From Ga0077560 sp046330395 (lineage in GTDB: Bacteria > Actinomycetota > Thermoleophilia > Miltoncostaeales > Miltoncostaeaceae), in the NCBI GenBank assembly GCA_046330395.1, contig JAXLSS010000002.1:240499-304498 (forward strand): DNA of 64,000 bases, given 5' to 3'. The stretch's first letter is position 1; every line of letters begins with the position of its first letter. Position numbers and translations under genes: made by a program. Of the stretch, positions 25,464-32,895 are shown in pieces. The notes beneath the pieces are model-generated. The model saw only the letters and a program-made list of their open reading frames with translations. It was not told the DNA's origin and searched no databases.

Positions 25464-26123
25464 GAACACCTGCGCCGTGGTGAGCGCGCCCACGGTGTCG
25501 GGGTTGCGGCGGATGAACTCCACCAGGAAGCGCTCGGTGCCCGCCAGCACCGCGTACAGCCCGAACAGCTCCCACGGGCGCCCCAGCCGGCCGCGCAGGC
25601 GCCACAGCGCCCAGAACACCACCATCATCGCCAGCGTCTCGTACACCGGGGTGGGGTGCACGGTCTGGGTGGTGGGCACGGTGCCGTCCGGGTAGCTCAT
25701 CGCCCAGGGCAACTTGGAGGGGCTTCCGTAGTCGCCGTCACCCGCCAGCTGGCAGCCGATGCGGCCCACCGCGTACCCCAGCGCCAGCGGCGCCGCGGCG
25801 GCGTTCGCCAGCTGCCCCAGGGGGATCCGCTGCGCCACCCCGGCACCCAGGGCGCACAGCGCCCCGCCGATGAGCCCCCCATACCAGGTGAGGCCGCTGC
25901 CCGACACCAGCCCGCCGCCGTTGTCGATGGCGTACCAGACCTTGGCGCCCACCAGACCACCCACGGCGGCGCCCACGATGCACCAGAACGCGGCCTCCGG
26001 GTCGTAGCCCCGCTCCGCCAGGTCAACGCGCAGGAACCACCAGGCGCCGATGAACCCCAGCGCCACCATCGCGCCGAACGCGTGCAGGGTGAACGGGCCG
26101 ATGCTGAACAGGTCCGGGTACAT
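25389..26123 (-). CDS. lgt: Phosphatidylglycerol-prolipoprotein diacylglyceryl transferase
   Basis: 244 aa with about seven membrane helices. Lgt adds a diacylglyceryl group to the lipobox Cys of prelipoproteins, the first step of lipoprotein maturation in the inner membrane. Conserved elements: SIGPFTLHAFG, the signature-like GYAVGRIGCQLAGDGDYG containing the essential Arg-Asp region, GGLIGGAL and TERFLVEFIR. ATG 26123 follows a TAGCGT box by 9 nt. The 3' end overlaps the adenosyltransferase gene. Confidence 0.93.
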   Translation of the reverse strand: MYPDLFSIGPFTLHAFGAMVALGFIGAWWFLRVDLAERGYDPEAAFWCIVGAAVGGLVGAKVWYAIDNGGGLVSGSGLTWYGGLIGGALCALGAGVAQRIPLGQLANAAAAPLALGYAVGRIGCQLAGDGDYGSPSKLPWAMSYPDGTVPTTQTVHPTPVYETLAMMVVFWALWRLRGRLGRPWELFGLYAVLAGTERFLVEFIRRNPDTVGALTTAQVFSAGLVLAGVVILLLVRRVRVPTTG

Positions 26124-26132
26124 GCGCCCGGA

Positions 26133-26138
26133 ACGCTA
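26133..26138 (-). promoter_or_regulatory. Candidate -10 box, leaderless lgt transcript (TAGCGT)
   Basis: On the minus strand, CAGCAGGTAGCGT ends 9 nt before the lgt ATG. The same 13-mer CAGCAGGTAGCGT precedes the gene starting at 31403, so it is a good extended -10 candidate. Confidence 0.55.
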
Positions 26139-26263
26139 CCTGCTGGCGCTGGTCCCCGGGCCTCAGGGGGTCAGGGCGTCGGGTGCAGGCGCGGAGTCAA
26201 ACAGACGGCAATGCATTGGGCGTGCCGTGATCCGCGGCTTCAGAGAATCGGTCGCAAGCGCCG

Positions 26264-26296
26264 GTCTCAATGCGCCCATGCGTATGCACGGGGCGC
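26264..26296. repeat. Intergenic repeat, copy 1
   Basis: GTCTCAATGCGCCCAT, then GCGTATGCACGGGGCGC. It matches copy 2 at 26385-26415 except for a 2-nt insertion and one change in the middle. A third partial copy of the core ATGCGCCCAT lies at 26314-26323. Each full copy can fold with GCGCCC pairing to GGGCGC. Confidence 0.65.
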
Positions 26297-26366
26297 CCCG
26301 GCGGTGAGGTTCCTATGCGCCCATGCGGTGAGGCGCTCTCTTTCTTGTGGCGCAGGCTCCCTTTCG

Positions 26367-26445
26367 TCGTTTTAGGGCGGCGCCGTCTCAATGCGCCCAT
26401 CGATGCACGGGGCGCTCACTCGTTGAGCGCTCGCCCTAACGACGC
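26367..26445. repeat. Inverted repeat enclosing copy 2
   Basis: CGTCGTTTTAGGGCG (26367-26381) is nearly complementary to CGCCCTAACGACG (26433-26445), with a 2-nt bulge. Inside lie copy 2 and a further perfect hairpin GCGCTCA/TGAGCGC (26412-26418, 26424-26430). The right arm runs into the last codons of the NlpC/P60-like gene, so the element covers its stop codon and may end its transcript. Confidence 0.5.
26385..26415. repeat. Intergenic repeat, copy 2
   Basis: GTCTCAATGCGCCCAT, then CGATGCACGGGGCGC; 89 bp after copy 1. The 11-mer CGATGCACGGG inside it also occurs (on the minus strand) in the hairpin arm at 451-461. Confidence 0.65.
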
Positions 26446-27713
26446 GCATCGGCATACGCCGAAGCCCATTGCGCCTCGTACAGCGAGCTGATGCGCACCG
26501 TGTCACCCGGGCCGGGCGCGTGCACGAACTGGCCGGCGCCCAGGTACAGACCCACATGGGTCACCGTGCCGTCGGGCTGGGAGAAGAACACCGCGTCCCC
26601 GGCCTGCAGGTCGGTGGGGGCCACGGACGCCCCGCGCGTGGCCTGCGCCGCGACGCTGGGGGGAAGGTCCACGCCGGCCTTGGCGTACACCACCTGCACC
26701 AGCGCGGCGTCGTCCAGCCCTCCGGGCTGGTCGGCGGGGTTGGGGGTGCCCAGCAGCTTCACCGCGTCCTGCGCCACCTGCGCGCCGTGCTCGCCCACCG
26801 TGGGCAGCACCGGCATGGTCAGGGGGTTCAGGCCCGTCACCCCCGTGAACACCGACCCGTTGGGGTCGCCGCCCAGGGCGGCGTAGTTGGTGCGCACGTT
26901 GTTGGCCCAGTTGGAGTTGAGGCCCATGGGGTCGTTGGTGGCGCCCTCCGGTGCCCAGCGCTGCTGGATGGCCGGGATGGTGACGCGACGGTCGCCCAGG
27001 TACAGCGGCCCGCCCAGGTTCTGGGCGGCGCGGGAGATGGCGTCGGCCCAGCTGGCGAAGCGCATCCCCGGGCCCAGGCCGAACGGGTTGAAGATGGCCT
27101 GGCTGGGGCCGTAGGTGCCGAACGAGGTCTCCGCGCCGCTGATGGCCACCAGCAGGCGGGGGTCCAGCCCCACGCGCGCGGCCTCGGACACGAAGGTGCC
27201 GCCCAGGCCGGCCAGCGGGCTGCCGTGCGACAGCAGGTAGGCGTCGATGCGCCCGGCCGTGCCGGCGTCGGGTGCGCTGGGGGCGGGGGCAACGGTGTCG
27301 GTGGCGGCGGCCACGGGCGCGGCGGCGGCGGTGACGCTCACCAGCCGCACCACCGGCGGCGCGCCGCCGGCGTCGGTGACCGGGTCGGTGGCCGCGGCGG
27401 CGGGGGCCGGCGTGGCGTCCAGCGTCCGCTGGTCAACCCCCAGCTGCGACAGCAGGTCGTCCTTACGCTCCTGTGCCTGCTCCACCCTGACGGCGAGGGC
27501 GTCGTGGGCCTCGGGCGACTGCGCCTGGTCCAGCTGCGCGCGGAGGGCGGCTAGCTGCGCCGAGGCGGCGTCGATGCGCGCCTGGGTGGTCTCCACCCGC
27601 GCCTGGGCGGCGTCACGGGTGGGCGCGGCCACCGCGGAGGTCGCAACGGTGGCGGTGAGGGCCAGCGCGGTCCATGCGGCGGCCCAGCGGGGGGAGGGGA
27701 GGCGTCCTGCCAT
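26436..27713 (-). CDS. Secreted cell-wall protein with degenerate NlpC/P60 domain
   Basis: About 425 aa from ATG 27713, which gives a clean signal peptide (WTALALTATVATSAVAA); in-frame ATGs at 27725 and 27764 are alternatives and none has a ribosome-binding site. Residues about 35-100 are coiled coil. A lysozyme/glucosaminidase-like domain follows (LLVAISGAETSFGTYGPSQ with a candidate catalytic Glu). The C-terminal 110 residues align with NlpC/P60 (THVGLYLGAGQFVHAPGPGD), but the catalytic DCSG is DDAA: the Cys is gone. The NlpC/P60 part is thus probably a binding module. Its neighbour at 28046 keeps the Cys. Confidence 0.8.
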   Translation of the reverse strand: MAGRLPSPRWAAAWTALALTATVATSAVAAPTRDAAQARVETTQARIDAASAQLAALRAQLDQAQSPEAHDALAVRVEQAQERKDDLLSQLGVDQRTLDATPAPAAAATDPVTDAGGAPPVVRLVSVTAAAAPVAAATDTVAPAPSAPDAGTAGRIDAYLLSHGSPLAGLGGTFVSEAARVGLDPRLLVAISGAETSFGTYGPSQAIFNPFGLGPGMRFASWADAISRAAQNLGGPLYLGDRRVTIPAIQQRWAPEGATNDPMGLNSNWANNVRTNYAALGGDPNGSVFTGVTGLNPLTMPVLPTVGEHGAQVAQDAVKLLGTPNPADQPGGLDDAALVQVVYAKAGVDLPPSVAAQATRGASVAPTDLQAGDAVFFSQPDGTVTHVGLYLGAGQFVHAPGPGDTVRISSLYEAQWASAYADARR

Positions 27714-28031
27714 CAACCAAGGCATCGGCCGAAGGAGCGTTGCAGTTGAGAAGACGAGGCCCATCGGTCCAGACGATGTAGCGCGCGCCGCCGGTGGGTC
27801 CCGCCGGAATCCGCAGGCGGGTTCCTCAGCACATGTCGAGGTCTCCGCCTACCGGGATGCCCGAGGGCCCCTGATTGGGGATGGTGCAGGGTTGAGTCCC
27901 CCGAGCCACGGACGGTGAGGTTCAACTCAGGACCAGGCAGCCCGTGAGGGCGTTGTGGTGACGGTGAACTCGCCGGACCCGCCATACAGGACGAAAACGG
28001 TCGAAGAAAACCCTGTGAAAAGCGGACTTCG
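27714..28031 (-). promoter_or_regulatory. Long upstream region of the degenerate NlpC/P60 gene, possible structured leader
   Basis: About 320 bp with no credible gene. Read on the minus strand it contains GC-rich blocks that could pair, including GGGGGACTCAACC after a GTTGAACC block (27895-27930) and two GGNGGG..CCCRCC-type blocks near 27790-27830. c-di-AMP (ydaO/yuaA) riboswitches often precede NlpC/P60 and Rpf genes in actinobacteria and contain GGGGGACCC; the match here is only partial, so no family is assigned. Confidence 0.25.
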
Positions 28032-28055
28032 AAAAACAAACCGGCCTACGGCCGG
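28032..28055 (-). terminator. Rho-independent terminator overlapping the stop codon
   Basis: On the minus strand, CCGGCC-GTA-GGCCGG (28055-28041) is followed directly by TTTGTTTTT (28040-28032). The TAG stop of the NlpC/P60 gene sits in the loop and first base of the 3' arm. It is the only classic stem plus T-tract in the window. Confidence 0.9.
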
Positions 28056-29176
28056 ACGGCACCCGAGAAGTCGCCGTGCTCGGCCAATGAGGAGATCTTC
28101 ACCACGTCACCGGTGTGGGGGGCGTGGATGAACTGGCCGTTCCCGATGTAGATGCCCATGTGGCTGTGATCGGAGTGGAAGAACACCAGGTCGCCCGCCT
28201 GCAGGTCGTTGTACGACACCTGCGGGAACATGGAGAAGATGGCCCCGGTGTAGTGCGGCATCGAGATGCCGATCTGCGCGTACACGTAGGAGGCCAGGCC
28301 GGAGCAGTCGAAGCCGCCGGGTGCCGCGCCGCCCCACACGTACGGGGTGCCGAGGTAGCGCTCAGCGATGGCCACCACGGCGGCGTTGCCGGCGCCGCTG
28401 CCCGGGGCGGCGACGCCCGCGGAGGTCTGCGGCGTGGTGCCGTCGGAGGTGGGGGTGCCCGACTGGGCGTTGGCGGCGGCCTGCTGCTGTGCGAGTGCCG
28501 CCTTCTGCTGCTGGATGGCGGCCAGCTCCTGCTGGTGCTGCACCACCAGGGCGTGCCGCAGGTCGGCCTTGGCGCTGCTCAGCAGGTCGCGTTCACGGTT
28601 GAGGTTGGCCAGCACCTCGGAGCGGCGCTTGGATGCCTCGTCGGTCTGGGTCTTGGCGTCGGCCTGGTCCTTCACCAGCTGCACGCGGGCCGTGGCCAGC
28701 TGGGTGAGGTCCTTCTTGATGCCGTCCACCGTCGCGCCGTCCTGCTGGCTGATCCGCTGGAACATCGCGACGCTGTCCATGGCGTCGGTGACGCTGCCGC
28801 TGTCGATCACCACCTGCACCAGCGTGGGCGGGGGGCTGGCGTAGATGCTGCGCAGCCGGTCGGCCAGGCGCGTGCGCGAGGTCTGCAGCTTCTGCTGCGA
28901 GGTGTGGATGAGGTCCGTGTTCTGCCGGATGCGGTCCTTGGCGACCTGCAGGTGGTACACGGCCCCGTTGTAGGCCTCTGTGGCGCGTTCGGCGTCGGAG
29001 CTGATGGCGTCGAGCTTCGACTGGAGTGCTTCCACGGCCGCGCGCTTGCCGGAGACGGTGCCGGTCTGGGCGGTGGTGAGGTTCGGGAGCAGCGCCAGCC
29101 CGGTGAGGCCGGCGGATGCGGAGATCAGTGCGGCGAGGTGCCTGCGACGCGAGGTGCGATCAGAGGAGATCGACAC
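28046..29176 (-). CDS. NlpC/P60 peptidoglycan endopeptidase with coiled-coil N-terminus (RipA-like)
   Basis: 376 aa from GTG 29176 (AAGGAG just upstream on the minus strand). A signal peptide (HLAALISASAGLTGLALLPNLTTA) leads to a long coiled coil (about residues 40-225), the autoinhibitory/FtsX-binding type of N-terminus seen in RipA and CwlO-like enzymes. After a Ser/Thr/Gly linker, NlpC/P60 covers about residues 255-376 with the catalytic Cys in GGFDCSGLASYVYAQIGI and His in HSHMGIYIGNGQFIHA. It should cleave the gamma-D-Glu to mDAP bond outside the cell, in growth or division. The longer start at 29284 is less likely. Confidence 0.9.
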   Translation of the reverse strand: MSISSDRTSRRRHLAALISASAGLTGLALLPNLTTAQTGTVSGKRAAVEALQSKLDAISSDAERATEAYNGAVYHLQVAKDRIRQNTDLIHTSQQKLQTSRTRLADRLRSIYASPPPTLVQVVIDSGSVTDAMDSVAMFQRISQQDGATVDGIKKDLTQLATARVQLVKDQADAKTQTDEASKRRSEVLANLNRERDLLSSAKADLRHALVVQHQQELAAIQQQKAALAQQQAAANAQSGTPTSDGTTPQTSAGVAAPGSGAGNAAVVAIAERYLGTPYVWGGAAPGGFDCSGLASYVYAQIGISMPHYTGAIFSMFPQVSYNDLQAGDLVFFHSDHSHMGIYIGNGQFIHAPHTGDVVKISSLAEHGDFSGAVRP

Positions 29177-29329
29177 GGCTCCTTGGTCGGGGCCAGGAAC
29201 GGACCGGGCCAGATGGCGCGGCGGCCCGGCGACGCTAGCCTGTCGGACCTGTCGAATCAAGCGACTTCGGGCCGGCCGGCTCACGCGGGGACCAGTGAAA
29301 CAGATTGCTCGGACGTCTGCCCCGATGGG

Positions 29330-29335
29330 CAGAAT
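29330..29335 (+). promoter_or_regulatory. Weak -10 candidate for the M23 peptidase gene (CAGAAT)
   Basis: CAGAAT ends 6 nt before the GTG at 29342, with TTGCTC at 29305-29310 as a possible -35 (19-bp spacer). It fits only partly to TAnnnT. A second box, TAGCCT, lies at 29236-29241 in the same direction and would give a leader of about 95 nt. Confidence 0.3.
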
Positions 29336-29341
29336 GCCACC

Positions 29342-30781
29342 GTGAGACGCTCAACGCTCATCGCGGCCCTCTGCGCAACGGGCGTTGCGGCCACCGCCGG
29401 GGTGCTGCAGACCGCGCTGGCCGTGGATGCGCCCGCCGGGGGCGGTGCGGCGGCCAGCGTGCAGGGCGTGGCGGCGGCGGACGGCACCGCGGCCCAGGTC
29501 ACGGCCACCTCGTCCGGCGACGGCGGCGGCGCGGCCTCCGCGGCCGGGCTCACGCTGGGCCTCGGCAGCATCGGGTCCGTCGACACCCAGGCCCACGCCG
29601 CGCGGAACGCGGACGGCAGCACCGCCGACGGTGAGGTTGTGGCCACAGATCTGGTGCTCCTGGACGGGCATGTGCACATCGGGCAGGTCAGCATGCGGGC
29701 CGACGCCACCTCGGGTGTATCGGATGCCCGAGCCGAGGTTGTGAGCGTGGACGTCAGCGGCGTCACCGTGGACGGGGTCGCCGCGGCCGCCGGTGCCGGC
29801 ACATCGCTGGACGTGCCCGGGGTGGGGTCCGTGCGCATCGGGGAGTCCTCCGCCGACGGGCCCGCCAGCCTGCACGTCAACGCGGTGCACGTGGTGAGCG
29901 CCGCGGGCGGCGAGCTCACGGTGGGGCACATGGACCTGGCGGCTGCGGCCGGCTCGGGTGCCGTCGACCGCCCGGCCCCGGTCACCGCGCCCAGCCCCGA
30001 CCCCGAGCTGGCACCGGCGCCGCCGGCCTCCACCACGGCGCGCACGCCCTCCGGGCCGCCGTCGCGGCGCGCGGGCACGACGCATCGGCACACCACCCCC
30101 GCGCGCACCACCACCCCCGCCGCCACCACCCAGGCCACCACGCCCACGCCCCCCGCCGCCACGGGCTCGGGCGGCAGCACCTCGGCGCCGGTGGTGACCC
30201 CGCCGAAGGGGGCGTCGGCGGTGCTGCCGGCGGGCTCGTACACCGTCCCGGTGTCCGGGGCCACCAACTTCACCGACGACTACGGGGCGCCGCGTGCCGG
30301 CACCGGCTGGCACCACGGCATCGATGTGTTCGCCGCCATCGGCACCCCGGTGGTGGCCGTGGCCGACGGCACGGTGTCCAAGGTGGGCTGGAACGACCTG
30401 GGCGGCAACCGCCTGTGGCTCACCGACGGCAACGGCACCGGCTACTACTACGCGCACCTGTCCGCGTACGCGCCCGTGGCACGTGACGGCGGCCGGGTGC
30501 GGGCCGGCGAGGTGGTGGGCTACGTCGGCAACACCGGCCAGGCGGCCACCACGCCGCCCCACCTGCACTTCGAGATCCACCCGGGCGGGGAGCCGGCGCC
30601 CAGCATCGACCCGTTCCCGTTCCTGTCCGCGTGGCGGCTCGGCGGGTCCACCGCCTTCGAGACGGCCCGCCCGCTGCCGGCCGCGCCGGACGCGAGCTCG
30701 GGCGCGGTGATGGTGGGCGTGGCGCCCGAGCGCGACAGCGCCCCGCCGGCACCCGCGCCCATCGCCAGCAGCGCCCGCTGA
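29342..30781 (+). CDS. M23 family metallopeptidase (LytM/lysostaphin-like)
   Basis: 479 aa from GTG 29342. A signal peptide (LIAALCATGVAATAGVLQTALA) is followed by an Ala/Gly/Val-rich beta region (about residues 35-215), a Pro/Thr-rich linker with TTPARTTTP-type repeats (about 215-290), and a C-terminal M23 domain: WHHGIDVFAAIGTPV with the zinc His and Asp, and PPHLHFEIHPGG with the HxH. M23 peptidases cut peptidoglycan cross-bridges or act as activators. It is divergent from the NlpC/P60 gene, which suggests a shared cell-wall theme. The start codon lies in the unusual short-leader arrangement noted for other genes. Confidence 0.88.
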   Translation: MRRSTLIAALCATGVAATAGVLQTALAVDAPAGGGAAASVQGVAAADGTAAQVTATSSGDGGGAASAAGLTLGLGSIGSVDTQAHAARNADGSTADGEVVATDLVLLDGHVHIGQVSMRADATSGVSDARAEVVSVDVSGVTVDGVAAAAGAGTSLDVPGVGSVRIGESSADGPASLHVNAVHVVSAAGGELTVGHMDLAAAAGSGAVDRPAPVTAPSPDPELAPAPPASTTARTPSGPPSRRAGTTHRHTTPARTTTPAATTQATTPTPPAATGSGGSTSAPVVTPPKGASAVLPAGSYTVPVSGATNFTDDYGAPRAGTGWHHGIDVFAAIGTPVVAVADGTVSKVGWNDLGGNRLWLTDGNGTGYYYAHLSAYAPVARDGGRVRAGEVVGYVGNTGQAATTPPHLHFEIHPGGEPAPSIDPFPFLSAWRLGGSTAFETARPLPAAPDASSGAVMVGVAPERDSAPPAPAPIASSAR

Positions 30782-30788
30782 GCCCAGC

Positions 30789-31403
30789 CTAGGCCCCGCC
30801 GGGCTCCCCGTCGGTGCGGGTGCGCTCCTCGATGGGCGTGCGGGCGTTGCGGCGGTCCTCGCGGGGGTTGGCCTCCTCGAACCGGCGCAGCACGTCGTCG
30901 GGCACGGGTCCGGAGGGGATGTCGTCCAGGGCGGGCATCCTGGGCCGCGGCTGCCGGCCGCGGTCGGGGCGGGGCGGGGCGGGGTGCTCGGACGGGCCGT
31001 CCGGCGGGTCGGTGGCAGCCTCCGGCGCCGGAGGCTGCAGCGGGATCTCCTGGGTGTCGTGATGCTCCTCGGGCGGCTCAGCGGCCTCCGCATCGGGTTC
31101 CGGTGCGGGGCGGCGCCGCAGCACGCGCACGTGCTCGGCCACCGGCTCGGGGGCGGGGGGGAACGGGTCGGCGGCGCGGGTGAGCACGCGCGCCGGTTCG
31201 TCCTCCAGCGACACGCCGTCGCGCTCCACCACCACGCGGTAGTTGCCGGCGCGCTCACCGTGCATCACGCCCAGGTGCTCGCGTTCCTCCTCGGCCGCAG
31301 CGAGGGCCTCACGTTCCGAGCGGTGACGGCTGATCTCGCTGCGGTGGGCCTCAGCGAGGCCGCCGCGGCCCACCACCACCACCAGGTATCGCTTCCGCAA
31401 CAT
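30789..31403 (-). CDS. Uncharacterised protein with PSGPVP motif
   Basis: 204 aa, no known function. Residues 1-75 look like a small alpha/beta domain (RYLVVVVGRGGLAEAH, then AAAEEEREHLG, then YRVVVERDGV), loosely like DUF2188-type folds. The middle is Pro/Glu-rich and disordered. Near the C-terminus is a conserved-looking segment, ALDDIPSGPVPDDVLRRFEEA, which recurs almost unchanged in the 73-aa protein at 43318-43539 (WDDVPSGPVPMDVIRYFEEA). Such a repeated short motif in two unrelated contexts suggests a peptide that binds a common partner. ATG 31403 follows a TAGCGT box by 6 nt. Confidence 0.7.
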   Translation of the reverse strand: MLRKRYLVVVVGRGGLAEAHRSEISRHRSEREALAAAEEEREHLGVMHGERAGNYRVVVERDGVSLEDEPARVLTRAADPFPPAPEPVAEHVRVLRRRPAPEPDAEAAEPPEEHHDTQEIPLQPPAPEAATDPPDGPSEHPAPPRPDRGRQPRPRMPALDDIPSGPVPDDVLRRFEEANPREDRRNARTPIEERTRTDGEPGGA

Positions 31404-31409
31404 GCCCCG

Positions 31410-31415
31410 ACGCTA
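31410..31415 (-). promoter_or_regulatory. Candidate -10 box, leaderless transcript (TAGCGT)
   Basis: Minus-strand CAGCAGGTAGCGT with 6 nt to the ATG at 31403. It separates this gene from moeA upstream, although both are on the minus strand and only 47 bp apart. Confidence 0.55.
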
Positions 31416-31450
31416 CCTGCTGGGCGGCCGGTTCGCATGGCCGCGGGCCC

Positions 31451-32611
31451 TTAGGTGACGAGAAACGCCGGGATCGGCGTGCCGCATGGCAACGGCGCGT
31501 CTCCCGGCGACAGTCGCGCCACGGCATCCACTCGCCGCGCGCCCTGGGAGGACGAGCGGCCCTCCTCGTGCGGCACCAGGCCCTCCGCCGTGAGCGTGCA
31601 CCGCACCAGGCGCTCCCAGGACGGGTGAGGCGTCGCGGGTGCCGCCAGCGGGACGGGCGGCCAGGCGTCATCGCAGCCCAGCAGCGGGCGGCCCACCAGG
31701 CAGAACACCGCGAGCGCCGCCCCCGGGTTGCCGGGCAGTGCCAGCACCGGCACGCCGTCCACCCGTCCCAGCCACGTGGGCCGCCCGGGCCGCAACCGCA
31801 GCCCGTCCACGTCGGCCACCGCGCCCAGCTGGGCCAGCACCCGCCGCACGTGGTCGTGCGGCCCCACCGACGCCCCGCCCAGGGTCATCACCACGTCCGC
31901 GCCCGAGGTGAGGGCGTCCCGGATGGCCCCCCGCACCGCGTCGGGGTCGTCCGCCACGCGCACCGAACCGTGCACGCAGGCCCCGGCCGCGCGGATGAGG
32001 GCGTCCAGCATGGGCCGGTTGGAATCCCACACCATGCCGGGCCGGTGCGGTGTGCCGGGGGCCACCAGCTCGTCGCCGCTGGCCACCACGGCCACGCGCA
32101 CCCGCCGTGCGCAGGCCGCATCGGCGTGGCCCAGGCCGGCGATCAACCCCACGTCGTGGGCGCTGAGGGTGGTGCCCGCGGGCAGCACCAGGGCGCCCGC
32201 GCGGAACTCGCACCCGGCGGCGCGCACGTCGTGCCCCGCGGGCACCGCGGGCACCGTCACCAGGCCGTCGTCCGTGCGCACGTCCTCCAGGCGCACCACC
32301 GCGTCGGCGCCGGCCGGCAGGCGCGCCCCGGTGCTGATGCGCACCGCCTGCCCGGCACCCAGGTCGATGCCCGCCGGGGACCCGGCGGCGCTCTCACCCG
32401 CGGTGCGCAGCGCGCCCGGCGTGTCCACGGCGCGCACCGCCCACCCGTCCATGGCCGACACCGGTGCCTCGGGCAGGTCCAGGTGCGCCACCAAGTCCGC
32501 CGCCAGCCGCCGGCCCCGCAGCTCCTGCAGGGGCACCCGTTCGGCCTCGCCCGCGGGGGCGAGCCCCCGCGCACATTCCCGGGCGGGATCGACGGGTGTG
32601 GCCGTGGTCAC
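31451..32611 (-). CDS. moeA: Molybdopterin molybdotransferase
   Basis: 386 aa from GTG 32611. MoeA inserts molybdate into adenylated molybdopterin to give molybdenum cofactor. Visible elements: PVSAMDGWAVRA (substrate loop), ISTGARLPAGADAVVRLED, VVASGDELV, the MoCF-type GGASVGPHDHV with DSNRPMLDALI, and LPGNPGAALAVF. NarG, encoded 1 kb away on the other strand, needs this cofactor. The GTG overlaps the stop of the upstream DUF6457-like gene. A longer in-frame start at 32689 would run through that gene and is not used. Confidence 0.92.
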   Translation of the reverse strand: MTTATPVDPARECARGLAPAGEAERVPLQELRGRRLAADLVAHLDLPEAPVSAMDGWAVRAVDTPGALRTAGESAAGSPAGIDLGAGQAVRISTGARLPAGADAVVRLEDVRTDDGLVTVPAVPAGHDVRAAGCEFRAGALVLPAGTTLSAHDVGLIAGLGHADAACARRVRVAVVASGDELVAPGTPHRPGMVWDSNRPMLDALIRAAGACVHGSVRVADDPDAVRGAIRDALTSGADVVMTLGGASVGPHDHVRRVLAQLGAVADVDGLRLRPGRPTWLGRVDGVPVLALPGNPGAALAVFCLVGRPLLGCDDAWPPVPLAAPATPHPSWERLVRCTLTAEGLVPHEEGRSSSQGARRVDAVARLSPGDAPLPCGTPIPAFLVT

Positions 32612-32826
32612 GCGCCCGAGGGGGCCACGCCGCGCGCCAGCTCCAGTGCCTCGGCGGGCGTCCGCCCGGCGCGGGCCGCCAGCCAGCATGCGATGGGGGC
32701 GGCGGTGCGCTGGGAGGCGTGGGCGGCCACCCCGGCCAGCTCCAGCAGCGCGGTCACCTCATCCTCGGACGGCGCCTCCACACCAATTCGTCCTGCGTAG
32801 AGTGCGATCCATTCCGCATCGGTCAT
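32608..32826 (-). CDS. Small DUF6457-like protein
   Basis: 72 aa, mostly helical: EWIALYAGRIGVEAP, EVTALLELAGVAAHASQRTAAPIACWLAARAG, PAEALELARGVAP. This matches the short DUF6457-type domain that is often linked with molybdenum-cofactor genes in actinobacteria. It has a strong ribosome-binding site (GGAGGA, 8 nt before ATG 32826) and its stop overlaps moeA, so the two form an operon divergent from the nar regulator. A role in cofactor synthesis is inference from context. Confidence 0.72.
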   Translation of the reverse strand: MTDAEWIALYAGRIGVEAPSEDEVTALLELAGVAAHASQRTAAPIACWLAARAGRTPAEALELARGVAPSGA

Positions 32827-32895
32827 TCGTGTTCCTCCGGAGGCGTGTCACTGGAATCGGCGCTATTTTCACACACAGCCCCCGAGACAAATTCA

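Larger units (their letters stand above)
26139..26435. other. Non-coding, repeat-bearing, structured intergenic region
   Basis: About 300 bp without a credible gene between the end of the NlpC/P60-like gene and the lgt promoter. It is visibly less GC-rich (TTTCTTGTGG, TTTCGTCGTTTTAGGG) and carries repeats and inverted repeats listed separately. Because it lies upstream of the lgt -10 box it would belong to the 3' region of the NlpC/P60-like transcript, or encode an RNA of its own. Confidence 0.5.

Noticed and set aside
26264..26415. Two near-identical repeats as a possible CRISPR array
   Set aside because: Only two full copies, unequal in length, with an internal hairpin and a partial copy between them; no regular spacers and no cas genes.
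26270..26491. Plus-strand ORF over the repeat region
   Set aside because: It runs through repeats and into the antisense of a good gene; Arg/Pro-rich with no recognisable fold.
27714..28031. A confident c-di-AMP riboswitch call
   Set aside because: Only the context and one GGGGGAC block fit; the 3' part of the family consensus is not seen by eye. Left as a weak candidate.
29177..29284. Extended start (29284) for the NlpC/P60 protein
   Set aside because: It adds Arg-rich residues before the signal peptide; GTG 29176 has AAGGAG upstream and gives a normal signal peptide.
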